DNA of 64,000 bases from Treponema sp. (GTDB taxonomy: Bacteria > Spirochaetota > Spirochaetia > Treponematales > Treponemataceae), in NCBI GenBank assembly GCA_016293005.1, contig JAEDFA010000002.1, positions 1 to 64,000 of the forward strand, in the 5' to 3' direction. Shown one piece after another: positions 1 to 8,785 of this stretch. How positions within the stretch are numbered: position 1 is the first letter of the stretch; every line of letters starts with the position of its first letter. A program made the position numbers and the translations under genes. A model generated the notes under the pieces. That model was not told the origin of the DNA and ran no database searches. It worked only from the letters and a program-made list of their open reading frames with translations.

Positions 1-91
1 GAAGGAATGGAGCGAAAGCGTAACCCTGGAAAGCCTGGTTTTTGATTGCTTGAGCGAAGTCGAAGCAAGCAAAAAGCCACCCGGATTATAA
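1..91. other. Left-edge fragment, unassigned (gene tail or intergenic repeat)
   Basis: One forward frame stays open from base 2 to a TAA at 89-91, so this could be the last 29 codons of a gene that starts outside the window. The peptide is not recognisable. The stretch also has a repeat-like look, with repeated GAGCGAA units and an inverted pair TTGCTTG / CAAGCAA near bases 48-72, so a dispersed intergenic repeat is equally possible. The remaining bases before ftsH are plain AT-rich sequence. Confidence 0.3.
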
Positions 92-160
92 AAATCTTTT
101 TGAAGGGTTGCAGAATTATTTTTGTCATTTTGTAAAAATAGAAAAAAAATAGAATTTATA

Positions 161-189
161 TCGACTTTTTTCAGATAATTTTCTATATT
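161..189 (+). promoter_or_regulatory. Probable sigma-70 promoter of ftsH
   Basis: TCGACT at 161-166 and TATATT at 184-189 are separated by 17 bases. Transcription would start a few bases before the TTGAGG ribosome-binding site, giving a very short leader ahead of the ATG at 208. Confidence 0.5.
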
Positions 190-207
190 TAAATTGAGGT
201 TTTTTTA

Positions 208-2289
208 ATGAATTATAAAGTAAATAAAGATAATAAAAATGAAAACGATCCTTATGATTTTTTTAAATTTGAAGGGCCTGTAAATAATGATGATAATAAA
301 AAAAATCCAAAAAAAAATAATGGTAAAAAAGGATTCCCGCTTTTTGGCGTGATGATTTTGGTTCTTGTAATTTTAGTTCTTGCAGAAACTCTTTTTATGT
401 CAAAAGATGACAAGTCAATTCCGTATTCTCAATTTATCACTTTAATAGAAAATGGCGAAATTGTTTCCGTTGAAATTTCAGAAAATCTTTTAATCGGGTA
501 CGGACCTGAAATTCCTCAAAAAGAAAATCCAGGTGCCAGAGGAATCGTTCTTTTCAAGCAGAATGAAGTAAATCGCCAGGTTTATAAAACAAATGCAGTT
601 TTAATGGAAAAATTTATAACTTTGCTTGACGAAAAAGGTCTTGAATATAAATTTGTTCCAAAAAGCAACAACTGGCTCTTTCAGATTATCATAAATATTC
701 TTCCGTTTATTATTATTCTTGTAATTTATTTCTTTATGATGAAAAAAATCAGCGGCGGTGCTGGCGGTATTGGTAGTATTTTTGGTGCCGGTTCTTCGCG
801 TGCAAAAACTGTCGATGAAGGAAAAGTCAAAACTCGGTTTGCAGATGTAGCAGGCGTAGATGATGCAAAAGAAGAACTTGTCGAAGTTGTGGATTTCTTG
901 AAATCTCCAAAAAAATACACTGATATCGGTGGAAAGATTCCAAAAGGCGTTCTCCTTGTAGGACCTCCTGGAACAGGTAAAACACTTTTGGCTCGAGCAG
1001 TCGCAGGTGAAGCAGGTGTTCCGTTTTTTAGAATTTCTGGTTCTGACTTTGTAGAAATGTTTGTTGGTGTAGGTGCAAGCCGTGTCCGCGATTTATTTAA
1101 ACAGGCTCGGGAAAAAGCTCCGTGTATCATTTTTATCGACGAAATTGATGCAATCGGAAAAAGCCGTGTAAACAATATCGGTGGTAACGATGAACGTGAG
1201 CAGACTTTAAATCAGCTTTTAGTCGAAATGGACGGTTTTGACAACGAAAAGGGGCTTATTATTCTTGCGGCAACAAATAGGGCTGATGTTCTTGATCCTG
1301 CGCTTTTGCGTCCTGGTCGTTTTGACAGGCAGGTTCCCGTTGAGCGTCCTGATGTCCGTGGTCGTGAAGAAATTTTAAAAATTCATTCAAAATCCGTAAA
1401 ACTTGACAGTGATGTTGATTTTAATTCTGTCGCACATGGAACAAGCGGTTTTGCCGGTGCAGACCTTGCAAATGTTGTAAATGAAGCGGCATTGCTTGCT
1501 GTTAGAAACGGCAGAAAAAAAGTTACAATGGCAGATTTCAATGATGCAATCGATAAAGTCAGTATCGGTTTAAAAAAGAAAACCAAGCCTGAAAACGAAA
1601 AAGAACGCCATCTTGTTGCATTCCACGAAGCCGGTCATGCTTTGGTCGGTGCTTTTACGCCAGATTATCCTCCTGTCAATAAAATTACAGTTGTTCCGCG
1701 CTCTCATGGTGTCGGAGGTTTTACTCAGTACCGCGAAGAACAGGAAAAGAATTTCAGGACAAAAACAGATATTTTAAATGAAATAGACAGTTGTCTTGGT
1801 GGTCGTGCTGCTGAACAGATTATTCTTGGTGAAATTTCAACTGGTGCTGCAAATGATATTGCGCGTGCAACAGATCTTTTAAAGAGTATGATTGTCGATT
1901 TAGGAATGAGCGACAAGTTTAAAAATATGACTTTGGGTCGTGGTGTTCTTGGAAACAGAAATGGTGAACCAAATATTATCCGCGAATTTAGTGAAGAAAC
2001 TCAAAAATATATTGATGAAGAAATTGCTCGCATAATGGACGAACGCTACAATCATGTTTTAGATCTTCTGAATGCTCATAAAGATTTGCTTGAATATATC
2101 GGAAAGCGTCTTCTTGAAATTGAAACAATGACCGGAAAAGAATTTTATGAAATCATCGAAAACGAAGAGCATTGTAAAAAACTTCTTCTTGAACTAGACG
2201 AATCTTCATCAGAAGATAAATCAGAAAAAACGGCAGTTGATGATTCATCTCAAAATTCTTCTACAGATGAAAAGTTAAAAACTGAATAA
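208..2289 (+). CDS. ftsH: ATP-dependent zinc metalloprotease FtsH
   Basis: FtsH is the membrane-anchored AAA+ protease that degrades misassembled membrane proteins and unstable regulators, working as a hexamer on the cytoplasmic face. The 693-residue protein has an unusually polar, Asn/Lys-rich N-terminus of about 40 residues. A first membrane segment follows (about 43-60), then a short periplasmic domain and a second membrane segment (about 156-178). The AAA domain carries Walker A GPPGTGKT (252-259) and Walker B IIFIDEID (307-314). The protease domain has HEAGH (473-477), with Asp550 as the likely third zinc ligand. The C-terminus ends in a Ser/Glu/Asp-rich tail. The ATG is chosen because TTGAGG lies just upstream. 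It appears to be a single-gene unit. Confidence 0.97.
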   Translation: MNYKVNKDNKNENDPYDFFKFEGPVNNDDNKKNPKKNNGKKGFPLFGVMILVLVILVLAETLFMSKDDKSIPYSQFITLIENGEIVSVEISENLLIGYGPEIPQKENPGARGIVLFKQNEVNRQVYKTNAVLMEKFITLLDEKGLEYKFVPKSNNWLFQIIINILPFIIILVIYFFMMKKISGGAGGIGSIFGAGSSRAKTVDEGKVKTRFADVAGVDDAKEELVEVVDFLKSPKKYTDIGGKIPKGVLLVGPPGTGKTLLARAVAGEAGVPFFRISGSDFVEMFVGVGASRVRDLFKQAREKAPCIIFIDEIDAIGKSRVNNIGGNDEREQTLNQLLVEMDGFDNEKGLIILAATNRADVLDPALLRPGRFDRQVPVERPDVRGREEILKIHSKSVKLDSDVDFNSVAHGTSGFAGADLANVVNEAALLAVRNGRKKVTMADFNDAIDKVSIGLKKKTKPENEKERHLVAFHEAGHALVGAFTPDYPPVNKITVVPRSHGVGGFTQYREEQEKNFRTKTDILNEIDSCLGGRAAEQIILGEISTGAANDIARATDLLKSMIVDLGMSDKFKNMTLGRGVLGNRNGEPNIIREFSEETQKYIDEEIARIMDERYNHVLDLLNAHKDLLEYIGKRLLEIETMTGKEFYEIIENEEHCKKLLLELDESSSEDKSEKTAVDDSSQNSSTDEKLKTE

Positions 2290-2394
2290 AATTAAAATCA
2301 GAAAGTGTGGAAAAATACTTTGCTTTTGATAGTGTCAAAGTTGTTTCAAATTGAAATGTGAAATTTTTTCATTGAATTTTTACAAGAGGCAAAA

Positions 2395-3030
2395 ATGGAT
2401 TTTATAACTTTAAGAAATGAAAAACTCGGAAAAAAAGTTTGCGAAGCGTTGAATAAAAGATTTTTTGAAGCATATTTTGTTCCCACAAAAGAAGAAATTC
2501 TTCCGAAAGTTCTTGAACTTATTCCACCTGAAAATTCGGTTTCATGGGGTGGTTCGATGACTTTAGAAAGTCTTGGTATAAAAGATGCATTAAAAGAAAG
2601 AGGCTATACTTTAATTGACCGTGACACTGCATCAAATCCGGATGACAGGCGTGAATTAATGATAAAGGCTTTGTCCGCAGGAACTTTTTTAATGAGTGCA
2701 AATGCAATTACAGAAAAAGGTGAACTTTTTAATATTGACGGAGCTGGAAATCGGGTTGCCGCTTTGTGTTATGGACCTAAAAATGTTCTTGTAATCGCTG
2801 GAATAAATAAAGTTGTCCGCGATATGGAAGAAGCGTATAAAAAAGTCAGAACTTTTACTGCTCCTGTAAATGCCCAGCGTTTTTGTAAGACGACTCCATG
2901 TTCAGTTAGCGGTGAATGTGGCGACTGCATAAATCTTGAAAGTATCTGCGCTCAGTTTGTTGAAACTCGTATTTCCCGCCCGAAAGGCAGAATAAAAGTG
3001 ATTCTTGCAGGTGAAAATCTTGGCATTTAA
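2395..3030 (+). CDS. LUD-domain (LutC/YkgG-like) protein
   Basis: This 211-residue protein belongs to the LUD family, which includes the lactate-utilisation protein LutC. Recognisable features are the SWGGSMTLESLG segment (about 49-60), the GAGNRVAAL segment in the middle, and the C-terminal cysteine cluster beginning FCKTTPC and continuing CGDC. The cluster is typical of the stand-alone, Cys-rich LUD proteins often labelled DUF162. No lutA or lutB partner lies nearby, so a role in lactate oxidation is not supported; the biochemical activity of these stand-alone members is not established. The gene has its own 105-base upstream gap, with AAGAGGC just before the ATG. Confidence 0.85.
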   Translation: MDFITLRNEKLGKKVCEALNKRFFEAYFVPTKEEILPKVLELIPPENSVSWGGSMTLESLGIKDALKERGYTLIDRDTASNPDDRRELMIKALSAGTFLMSANAITEKGELFNIDGAGNRVAALCYGPKNVLVIAGINKVVRDMEEAYKKVRTFTAPVNAQRFCKTTPCSVSGECGDCINLESICAQFVETRISRPKGRIKVILAGENLGI

Positions 3031-3079
3031 GTTTTAATAAAAAAAAAGACGGAACTTTGAATTTGTTTTCCATTCTTTT

Positions 3080-3108
3080 TTGACTTTCTTGTAAAAATAA
3101 TTTTATTT
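3080..3108 (+). promoter_or_regulatory. Possible promoter of the vWA protein gene
   Basis: TTGACT at 3080-3085 and TTATTT at 3103-3108 are 17 bases apart. The -35 is good and the -10 weak. The ATG lies at 3126 and has no clear Shine-Dalgarno sequence, so the leader would be about 10 bases. Confidence 0.35.
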
Positions 3109-3125
3109 TTTCCGAAAATTAAAGT

Positions 3126-4325
3126 ATGAAACGAAATTTTTTTAAATTCTTCATACTTTTTTTTTCCGGCATGATTTTTGCGCAGACTCCGCTTTTGATA
3201 AGACCGTCTGATTTGCGTCTTGAGATGGAAAGCGATTCTCTTGGTGTAAAAGGTTATCATCTTTACATTCGTGCTTTAGATTCTCTTCAGTCTGTTATGC
3301 TTACTGAAACGACAAAAGATCCTGAAGGAAAGTCGGATAATTACGCTTACAGGGCGTTTGAGTATAATTCTGTAAACGGGGACGAAATTAGAATTTTAAA
3401 TGGAAAAAAACTTGAATCAGAATATTCAAAATTCAGTTTAATCGATTCAACTCCGGAAGATGACAGGGAATTTGGAAAAGCGTTTCATATTTTTATTCCG
3501 TCTGAAATTCAGTTTGGTTATCCATGGTCAAGAAACGGAACTGTAAGAATCGGAAAGGGAACTTTTATTAATATCCGCGCATTTTCAAAAAAATTTGCAG
3601 ATTATGCCGGTGATTTTTATGACAATCCGTATATGTTCGATTTTGAAAAACGAAAAATTCCAAAGCCTGAAAAAGAAGTTATGGTAAAAGAAGAAGTCGT
3701 TCTTACAGATGATTATAACCCTGTTGCAAGCGAAAAATTTAATGAAATTTCAGAAATGATGATTTATTCAAAAGGTCCTGAGACGATTGTAGACGATATT
3801 GTAAAATCTCTTCTGGATATTAAAACGCGCGATAAGGCGGATGTAGTTTTTGTAGTCGATGCGACTGGAAGTATGAAAGACGATGTTCAGAAACTTAGAA
3901 ACGAACTCATTCCGCGGCTTTTAGAAGAATTAAAATCGTTTAAATATGTGCGTCTTGGTCTTCTTTTGTACAGGGATTACGGTGATTCGTTTAAATATCG
4001 CAGTCTTCCTGTAAGGTTTTTCAATTTTACAGATGATTTTGAAGTTTTCAAAAGGAATTTAAATTCTTTTAAAATCAACGGAAAAGAAGGCGGCGATATT
4101 CCTGAAGCAGTTTATGAAGGTCTTTATGCGGCTCTTGAATTCTATGAATGGAATATGAAGGATGCTGAACGGAAAATTATTTTAATCGGAGATGCCGAAC
4201 CGCATCCGTCTCCTCGTGGAACAAAAAAGTATACTAAGGAACTTGTTGAAAAAATTGCTTTAGAAAAAAATATAAGAATCGATGCAATTATTACTCCAGA
4301 TGAAAAATCTTTGCGAGGAAGATAA
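3126..4325 (+). CDS. Secreted von Willebrand factor A-domain protein
   Basis: The protein has 399 residues. A Sec signal peptide at 1-20 (basic start, hydrophobic core, Ala-Gln near the cut site) shows export to the periplasm or cell surface. About 200 residues of unassigned sequence follow. The C-terminal 160 residues form a von Willebrand factor A domain opening with VVFVVDATGSM, which contains the metal-ion-dependent adhesion motif DxTGS at about residues 246-250. Such domains bind divalent metal and mediate protein-protein contacts. The partner is unknown. It converges with a small TPR lipoprotein gene on the opposite strand; a functional link is only possible, not shown. No clear ribosome-binding site precedes the ATG. 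Confidence 0.8.
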   Translation: MKRNFFKFFILFFSGMIFAQTPLLIRPSDLRLEMESDSLGVKGYHLYIRALDSLQSVMLTETTKDPEGKSDNYAYRAFEYNSVNGDEIRILNGKKLESEYSKFSLIDSTPEDDREFGKAFHIFIPSEIQFGYPWSRNGTVRIGKGTFINIRAFSKKFADYAGDFYDNPYMFDFEKRKIPKPEKEVMVKEEVVLTDDYNPVASEKFNEISEMMIYSKGPETIVDDIVKSLLDIKTRDKADVVFVVDATGSMKDDVQKLRNELIPRLLEELKSFKYVRLGLLLYRDYGDSFKYRSLPVRFFNFTDDFEVFKRNLNSFKINGKEGGDIPEAVYEGLYAALEFYEWNMKDAERKIILIGDAEPHPSPRGTKKYTKELVEKIALEKNIRIDAIITPDEKSLRGR

Positions 4326-4346
4326 AAGTCATCTGGAAAGTTAAAA

Positions 4347-4736
4347 TTAGTTTCTGTATTTTTCTGGAATCTGGTTTATGCTCAGTTTTGAAAGTTTCTG
4401 AAATGATGGAGGATAAGTTCCGATTTCTACAGAATCGTAGATGTCAAGAATTTCTTTAAATTGAAGAAATGCTTTGTTCCAGTTTTCTTTTTTTAAGTAG
4501 AGCCTTCCAAGTTCGTATCTTGCTTCGATGTAAGTTGTTGTGTCCATTCCATAGCGTTTGATTGTTGTAAGGTAATAAGTTTCTGCTAGGGAATAATTTC
4601 CTAAATCGATTGCATCTTGACCGTATTGAATTAATTGAGTTGAGCTTGCGTTTTCAGGAATTTCTGGAACTGTGCTGCAGCTGAAAAAAAATGCCTGAAA
4701 CAGTAAAGTCGGTAGAATTAAAAAAATCTTTTTCAT
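4347..4736 (-). CDS. Small TPR-containing lipoprotein
   Basis: The 129-residue protein starts with a lipoprotein signal peptide ending in a relaxed spirochaete-type lipobox, FFFSC, with the lipidated Cys at about residue 20. The rest resembles two tetratricopeptide-like helical pairs: one around ALGNYSLAETYYLTTI-type sequence at 50-65, and one at 75-100 (RYELGRLYLKKENWNKAF). It is probably a scaffold anchored to the periplasmic side of a membrane. It is monocistronic and converges with the vWA gene. No specific partner can be named. Confidence 0.7.
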   Translation of the reverse strand: MKKIFLILPTLLFQAFFFSCSTVPEIPENASSTQLIQYGQDAIDLGNYSLAETYYLTTIKRYGMDTTTYIEARYELGRLYLKKENWNKAFLQFKEILDIYDSVEIGTYPPSFQKLSKLSINQIPEKYRN

Positions 4737-4805
4737 ACGATTTAATTTTATATTGCATTCAATAAAAATTCAAGTTTTCAGTTTTATGGATATTATGAAT
4801 AAAAT

Positions 4806-4834
4806 TTGACTTTGAAAAAGAAAGTTAGTATCTT
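4806..4834 (+). promoter_or_regulatory. Probable promoter of the alarmone synthetase gene
   Basis: TTGACT at 4806-4811 and TATCTT at 4829-4834 are separated by exactly 17 bases. The predicted start of transcription is about 35 bases before the ATG at 4876, leaving room for the AAGG ribosome-binding site. Confidence 0.5.
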
Positions 4835-4875
4835 TTGAATAATTGAATTGTTTAAAATAAAAACTAAGGTTTAAA

Positions 4876-5589
4876 ATGGATAATTTTGATAAAAGCAAAA
4901 ATAAACTTGCAAAATCTGTTCCTGCAAAAATCTCAAAAGATTCTGAAATTTTAAAAACAATCAACGAAAATAGTGAAATTTTTAAAATGGCTTTTAAATT
5001 TCAGGAAATCATGATGGTTTACGAGAGTGCAATCAAGCAGATAGAAACAAAACTCGAAGTATTAAATAAGGAATATAAAGTAACTGGAAGACGAAATCCT
5101 ATCGATTCGGTGAGGTCAAGAATAAAAAGTCCTGTCAGTATTGCAGAAAAACTTGAAAAAAAAGGGTTTCCAGTAACTTTTCAGGCAATGACAGAAAATT
5201 TAAGCGATATTGCAGGTGTTCGTGTTGTCTGTCCGTACATTTCTGATATTTACACGACGAAAGATATGCTTTTACGCCAGCCGGACATCACTTTAATAGA
5301 AGAAAAAGATTACATCGAAAATCCCAAGCCGTCAGGTTATAGAAGTCTTCATATTGTAGTTGAAATTCCTGTTTATCTTTCAAATACAAAACATGATGTA
5401 AAAGTTGAAATTCAATTGAGAACGATTGCTATGGATTTCTGGGCGAGCCTTGAACATGAACTTCGCTATAAAACATCTTCAAAAGTCCCGGAAAGCGTTC
5501 GTCGTGAACTTTTTAGGGTTGCAGAAACTATTGCGATGACAGACCGAGAGATGGAAGAAATTGCAAATGAACTTCAGATGCTTGATTAA
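4876..5589 (+). CDS. relQ: Small alarmone synthetase (RelQ/YjbM-type GTP pyrophosphokinase)
   Basis: The protein transfers pyrophosphate from ATP to GTP or GDP, making (p)ppGpp. It has 237 residues, the size of a single-domain synthetase. It contains only the RelA/SpoT nucleotidyltransferase core: DIAGVRVVCPY (about 113-123), the substrate-binding segment PKPSGYRSLHIVVE (about 154-167), and the catalytic EIQLRT motif with its glutamate (about 177-182). The HD hydrolase and TGS domains of long RSH enzymes are absent, so it should synthesise but not degrade the alarmone. It lies upstream of clpP, but that gene has its own strong promoter, so co-transcription is optional. Confidence 0.9.
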   Translation: MDNFDKSKNKLAKSVPAKISKDSEILKTINENSEIFKMAFKFQEIMMVYESAIKQIETKLEVLNKEYKVTGRRNPIDSVRSRIKSPVSIAEKLEKKGFPVTFQAMTENLSDIAGVRVVCPYISDIYTTKDMLLRQPDITLIEEKDYIENPKPSGYRSLHIVVEIPVYLSNTKHDVKVEIQLRTIAMDFWASLEHELRYKTSSKVPESVRRELFRVAETIAMTDREMEEIANELQMLD

Positions 5590-5596
5590 TATTGTA

Positions 5597-5625
5597 TTGA
5601 GATTTTAAATTTTATTTGCTATAAT
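5597..5625 (+). promoter_or_regulatory. Strong sigma-70-type promoter of clpP
   Basis: TTGAGA at 5597-5602 and a perfect TATAAT at 5620-5625 are 17 bases apart. Transcription should begin near 5632, leaving a leader of about 100 bases before the clpP ATG at 5731. Confidence 0.65.
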
Positions 5626-5634
5626 TTGAGAACT

Positions 5635-5696
5635 GTTTTAGAGTTGCATCTCAAAACTGAATTGTTTATTTCCTTAAAATTTTTAATTTTTTAAGG
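5635..5696 (+). promoter_or_regulatory. Two-hairpin leader of clpP mRNA
   Basis: The predicted leader contains two hairpins. The first (5635-5657) pairs GTTTTAGA with TCTCAAAAC, with one bulged base and a six-base loop. The second (5672-5696) pairs CCTTAAAA with TTTTAAGG around a nine-base loop. Neither is followed by a T-run, so they are not obvious terminators. They may influence mRNA stability or translation. No known riboswitch class is recognised. Confidence 0.4.
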
Positions 5697-5730
5697 TTAC
5701 TTCAAACGGGTTTTATTATTGGTGGAATGA

Positions 5731-6333
5731 ATGACTAGTATTATTTTAAACGAAGATGAAAAATCAAAAAAAACTCAGGATGTTCCTGAATCTTTTGCAG
5801 AAAAATTTTTGAAAACACGACAGATTATCCTTTCTGGAGAAGTTAACAAAGAACTTGCAGAAAAAATCGTAAAGCAGCTTTTCATTATGGAAGCAGATTC
5901 TAGCGAAAAACCTGTTTACATTTATATCGACTCTCCTGGCGGTGATGTTGATTCTGGTTTTGCAATTTTTGATGCAATACGTTTTATTTCCTGCCCGGTT
6001 TATATTGTGGGAATCGGTCTTATCGCAAGTGCAGCGGCTTTAATTCTTCTTTCAGTTCCAAAAGAAAACAGATTCGGTTTTGAAAACAGCCGTTATTTAA
6101 TTCATCAGCCGCTTAGTGAAATGCGCGGTGTTGCAACAGATGTAGAAATTTATGCAAAAGAAATGGAAAACACTCGTCTTGTAATCAATAAAGTAATAAG
6201 TGAACAGACAGGTCAGTCTCTTGAAAAAGTTACTCAGGACACTGAACGCGATTACTGGCTTTCTTCATTGCAGGCTTGTGAATATGGTTTAATCAGTAAA
6301 ATCGTAAAAAACAGAAAAGATTTAAAAAAATAA
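5731..6333 (+). CDS. clpP: ATP-dependent Clp protease proteolytic subunit
   Basis: This is the serine peptidase chamber that works with a Clp ATPase to degrade unfolded or tagged proteins. The 200-residue length is typical. The catalytic triad is intact: Ser100 in LIASAA, His125 in LIHQP, and Asp174 in DTERDYW. The segment around Ser100 (GIGLIASAAALIL) departs from the common GQAASMGAFLL form, so this is a divergent paralogue type, and a second clpP beside clpX elsewhere is likely. No Clp ATPase gene is adjacent. GGTGGA precedes the ATG. The next gene begins only four bases after the stop, so the two are probably co-transcribed. Confidence 0.93.
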   Translation: MTSIILNEDEKSKKTQDVPESFAEKFLKTRQIILSGEVNKELAEKIVKQLFIMEADSSEKPVYIYIDSPGGDVDSGFAIFDAIRFISCPVYIVGIGLIASAAALILLSVPKENRFGFENSRYLIHQPLSEMRGVATDVEIYAKEMENTRLVINKVISEQTGQSLEKVTQDTERDYWLSSLQACEYGLISKIVKNRKDLKK

Positions 6334-6336
6334 TTT

Positions 6337-7254
6337 ATGATTTTTCAGTTGACGGATGATTTGTGCCAGAAGATTATTAGAAATCTTGAAAATCAGGAAG
6401 AAAAATTTTATTTTGATGCAGAATCTTTAGATTTCCTTCCGCGTTCAAATTTTTCCGCCTGTGAAAAACTTATAAATGAAAGATTTTATTTGCTGCCGGA
6501 TTGGAAGTCTGAAGACGGTTTTGCTTTAATGCAGGATTTTGTTAATTTAATCGATTTTCCAAAGGCAAAATCTAGCCTTCAGTCGGTTTTACATTCTGGA
6601 AGGGGGGTTTTTAAGGGTTTTAAAAAAGAATTAAAGAATTATCCGCAGCAGGAAAGGTTATGGCATTCATTTAAAAATAAAAAAATGAGTGAATATGTCC
6701 ATTTGTGGTATAACGGACTTCGTGAAATCTGGGGATTAGAAAAATTAGAAATCAAATCAGATTTTTTTGATGATGAACTGAACGATCTGGTTTATGATGA
6801 TTTTTATTTTCAAGAATATGATTTTGCGCGGGACAGTGATTTGATAATAAAAATGTTCCATGAAAGTTCTTTTGGATTGCAAGCCTTTCCTCATGAATTA
6901 AAAGAAGCGGCGTTTGATTTTTGGCATCATCAGTTTTTATATTCTAAAGGAGGGCAAAATGGTTTTATTGTCCGTTCTTTATCAGATGATTTTGCCGGTT
7001 GCATAACTTTCGCTTCTTCAAAAAATTTAACCCAAACAGAAAAGACTTGCACTGTTACGAGTTTTTTTGTTCTGGAAAAGTATTTGGGGCTTGGAATCGA
7101 AAAAGCACTTCTTGAAATGTGTATTGATTTTTTGAAAGAGCACAATTTTAAGTGGATTTTGCTTGCATATTCATTTATTCCTGAATCTGTAGAAAACTTA
7201 ATTGAAGAGTTTAATTTTGAAAGAACAGGAATCGGTTTTATTGCAGAAATTTAA
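6337..7254 (+). CDS. GNAT-family N-acetyltransferase
   Basis: The last 150 residues of this 305-residue protein look like a Gcn5-related acetyltransferase: the strand TCTVTSFFVLEKYLGLGIEKALLE (about 230-253) contains the acetyl-CoA pyrophosphate loop in a variant form. The first 150 residues are acidic, aromatic-rich and unrecognised. The acceptor substrate cannot be predicted. There is no Shine-Dalgarno sequence and the start lies four bases after the clpP stop, which suggests translation by re-initiation within the clpP transcript. Confidence 0.7.
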   Translation: MIFQLTDDLCQKIIRNLENQEEKFYFDAESLDFLPRSNFSACEKLINERFYLLPDWKSEDGFALMQDFVNLIDFPKAKSSLQSVLHSGRGVFKGFKKELKNYPQQERLWHSFKNKKMSEYVHLWYNGLREIWGLEKLEIKSDFFDDELNDLVYDDFYFQEYDFARDSDLIIKMFHESSFGLQAFPHELKEAAFDFWHHQFLYSKGGQNGFIVRSLSDDFAGCITFASSKNLTQTEKTCTVTSFFVLEKYLGLGIEKALLEMCIDFLKEHNFKWILLAYSFIPESVENLIEEFNFERTGIGFIAEI

Positions 7255-7301
7255 AGCATTTTATTCGTTGTGAGGGTTTAATATTTTTTATTGGAGTAAT
7301 T

Positions 7302-8018
7302 ATGTATCGTAATTCAGAAATTGATTTGGAAAATTTACAGGATTTTTTACAGAATGTTGTTGAAAAAGTTAAGAATCAGGAAGATCCTGATTTATTGAAT
7401 AAGGTAAAAAAAGTTTATAAAAAAACAGTTCCTTTTTCAATGAGACTTTATGTTGCATCTTATCTTGCAAAAGAAGCTCAAAAAACTTACCGCGGTCGTT
7501 ATCGTTCAGGAAAAAAAGATTTTTACGATTCAAAGTCGAAGTCAAGAACTGACCGCTCAACTTACAAAGACAGAAAACCTCTTTCAGAAAATTCTTTTGA
7601 GGAACGACAGCCTAGAGTTCGAGTTCAGATTGACCCTTCAGTTGGCGCAACAATCTTTATCAGTATTGGAAGAAATCGTCATGTTTATCCGCGTGATTTA
7701 GTCGGAATGCTTATAAGCGCAGCAGGTCTTGAACGCGACAGAATCGGTGAAATAAAAGTTCTTGCAAATTATTCTTTTGTTCAGCTTTTTAAAGAAGATG
7801 CAGAGAAAGCAATTTCGGTTTTAAATGGTTATGATTACCGTGGAAGAAAACTTGTCGTAAGTTATTCAAAAATGAAGGATGAAGATCTCGAAAATCAAAC
7901 AGAAGAAATGTTAGATGAGCAGAGTGCAGAAGATGCAGCAGCGTATGCAGCCGCAGAAAAAGCTGCCGAAAACGAACCTTTTGCAACTCCTCATCTTAAC
8001 TCTTTAGGAGAACAATAA
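7302..8018 (+). CDS. DbpA/CsdA-type RNA-binding domain protein
   Basis: Residues about 105-185 resemble the C-terminal RNA-binding domain of DEAD-box helicases such as DbpA: VRVQIDPSVGATIFISIGR, a central GEIKVLANYSFVQL strand, and a final YRGRKLVVSYSK. There is no helicase core, so this is a stand-alone domain. The N-terminal 40 residues are acidic and helical, followed by a basic Arg/Lys/Ser-rich linker at 55-100; the C-terminus is Glu/Ala-rich. A role in RNA folding or ribosome assembly is inferred. TTGGAG precedes the ATG, and a strong terminator follows the stop. Confidence 0.75.
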   Translation: MYRNSEIDLENLQDFLQNVVEKVKNQEDPDLLNKVKKVYKKTVPFSMRLYVASYLAKEAQKTYRGRYRSGKKDFYDSKSKSRTDRSTYKDRKPLSENSFEERQPRVRVQIDPSVGATIFISIGRNRHVYPRDLVGMLISAAGLERDRIGEIKVLANYSFVQLFKEDAEKAISVLNGYDYRGRKLVVSYSKMKDEDLENQTEEMLDEQSAEDAAAYAAAEKAAENEPFATPHLNSLGEQ

Positions 8019-8026
8019 TTTTTTTT

Positions 8027-8070
8027 AATCTCTGAAAGACATAAAAATGGACTTTCAGAGATTTTTTTTT
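8027..8070 (+). terminator. Rho-independent terminator after the RNA-binding protein gene
   Basis: A perfect 12-bp stem (8027-8038 with 8052-8063) is followed by a run of T to 8070. It closes the clpP-GNAT-RNA-binding unit. The next gene starts only nine bases further on. Confidence 0.9.
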
Positions 8071-8078
8071 GAAATTTT

Positions 8079-8762
8079 ATGGAAATTAAAGTCTTTAACA
8101 CAGGCATTTACGGCGTAAACACTCTTTTAGTTCATATTGATGAAAAAAATGTTTTTGTTGTTGACCCTGCAGGCTGTATCGAAACTCAGGATGAAAAAAT
8201 TGTTTCAGATTATATAAAACAAAATTCACTTTCGCTTTCAGGCATTCTTTTAACTCACGGTCATTTTGATCACATCACTGGAACTAAAATTTTAAAACAC
8301 GATTTTGGAAACATAAAAATTGCATGTCACAAAGATGATTTTTCAATGTGCGGAAGAAATGCTTTTAGCGTTCAGTGGCCGTTTGTTTCTGGTTGTGCGC
8401 CAGTTTCTTTTTCCTCTGCGTTGAAAAATCTTCCTGACCCTGATGTAATTTTAAAAGGCGGCGAAACGCTTGATTTAGTTTTTCAATCTGAATCAGAAAA
8501 TCTCTCTGCACTTCTTAAAAATTGGCTCGTTATTTCTACGCCTGGACATACAGAAGGTTCAGTCTGTTTTTATAATAAAAAAGAAAATGTTTTGATTTCA
8601 GGTGATACGGTTTTTTATCACAGTTATGGAAGAACAGATTTGCCGGGCGGAAATCAAACTAAAATGAACAAATCTTTAACTTATATCTACAGAAATTTTC
8701 CGGAATCAAAAGTTTATCCGGGGCACGATGTTGTCGGTTTTTTTCTTTCAGAAAATGAGTGA
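8079..8762 (+). CDS. Metallo-beta-lactamase-fold hydrolase (glyoxalase II-like)
   Basis: The 227-residue protein has the full set of metal ligands of the fold: THGHFDH (about 59-65), TPGHTEG (about 151-157), the bridging Asp in ISGDTVF, and the late His in YPGHD. Size and motif spacing match small glyoxalase II-like thioesterases, but the C-terminal helical domain of true hydroxyacylglutathione hydrolases is missing, so the substrate is unknown. The ATG follows a terminator directly and lacks a clear ribosome-binding site, so expression may depend on read-through. Confidence 0.85.
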   Translation: MEIKVFNTGIYGVNTLLVHIDEKNVFVVDPAGCIETQDEKIVSDYIKQNSLSLSGILLTHGHFDHITGTKILKHDFGNIKIACHKDDFSMCGRNAFSVQWPFVSGCAPVSFSSALKNLPDPDVILKGGETLDLVFQSESENLSALLKNWLVISTPGHTEGSVCFYNKKENVLISGDTVFYHSYGRTDLPGGNQTKMNKSLTYIYRNFPESKVYPGHDVVGFFLSENE

Positions 8763-8763
8763 T

Positions 8764-8785
8764 TAAAACGCTTGTTTTAGTTTTT
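8764..8785 (+). terminator. Terminator between converging MBL and phosphoesterase genes
   Basis: The stem TAAAAC / GTTTTA with a four-base loop (8764-8779) is followed by GTTTTT. It overlaps the last base pairs of the phosphoesterase gene on the other strand. Confidence 0.6.

Noticed and set aside
726..1175. 149-codon open frame antisense to ftsH
   Set aside because: It mirrors the conserved AAA domain coding of ftsH and has no ribosome-binding site or recognisable product.
5635..5657. Hairpin resembling part of a type II CRISPR repeat or tracrRNA (GTTTTAGAG...CTCAAAAC)
   Set aside because: It occurs once, has no spacers, no second repeat and no cas gene nearby; it lies in the clpP leader and fits an mRNA hairpin.
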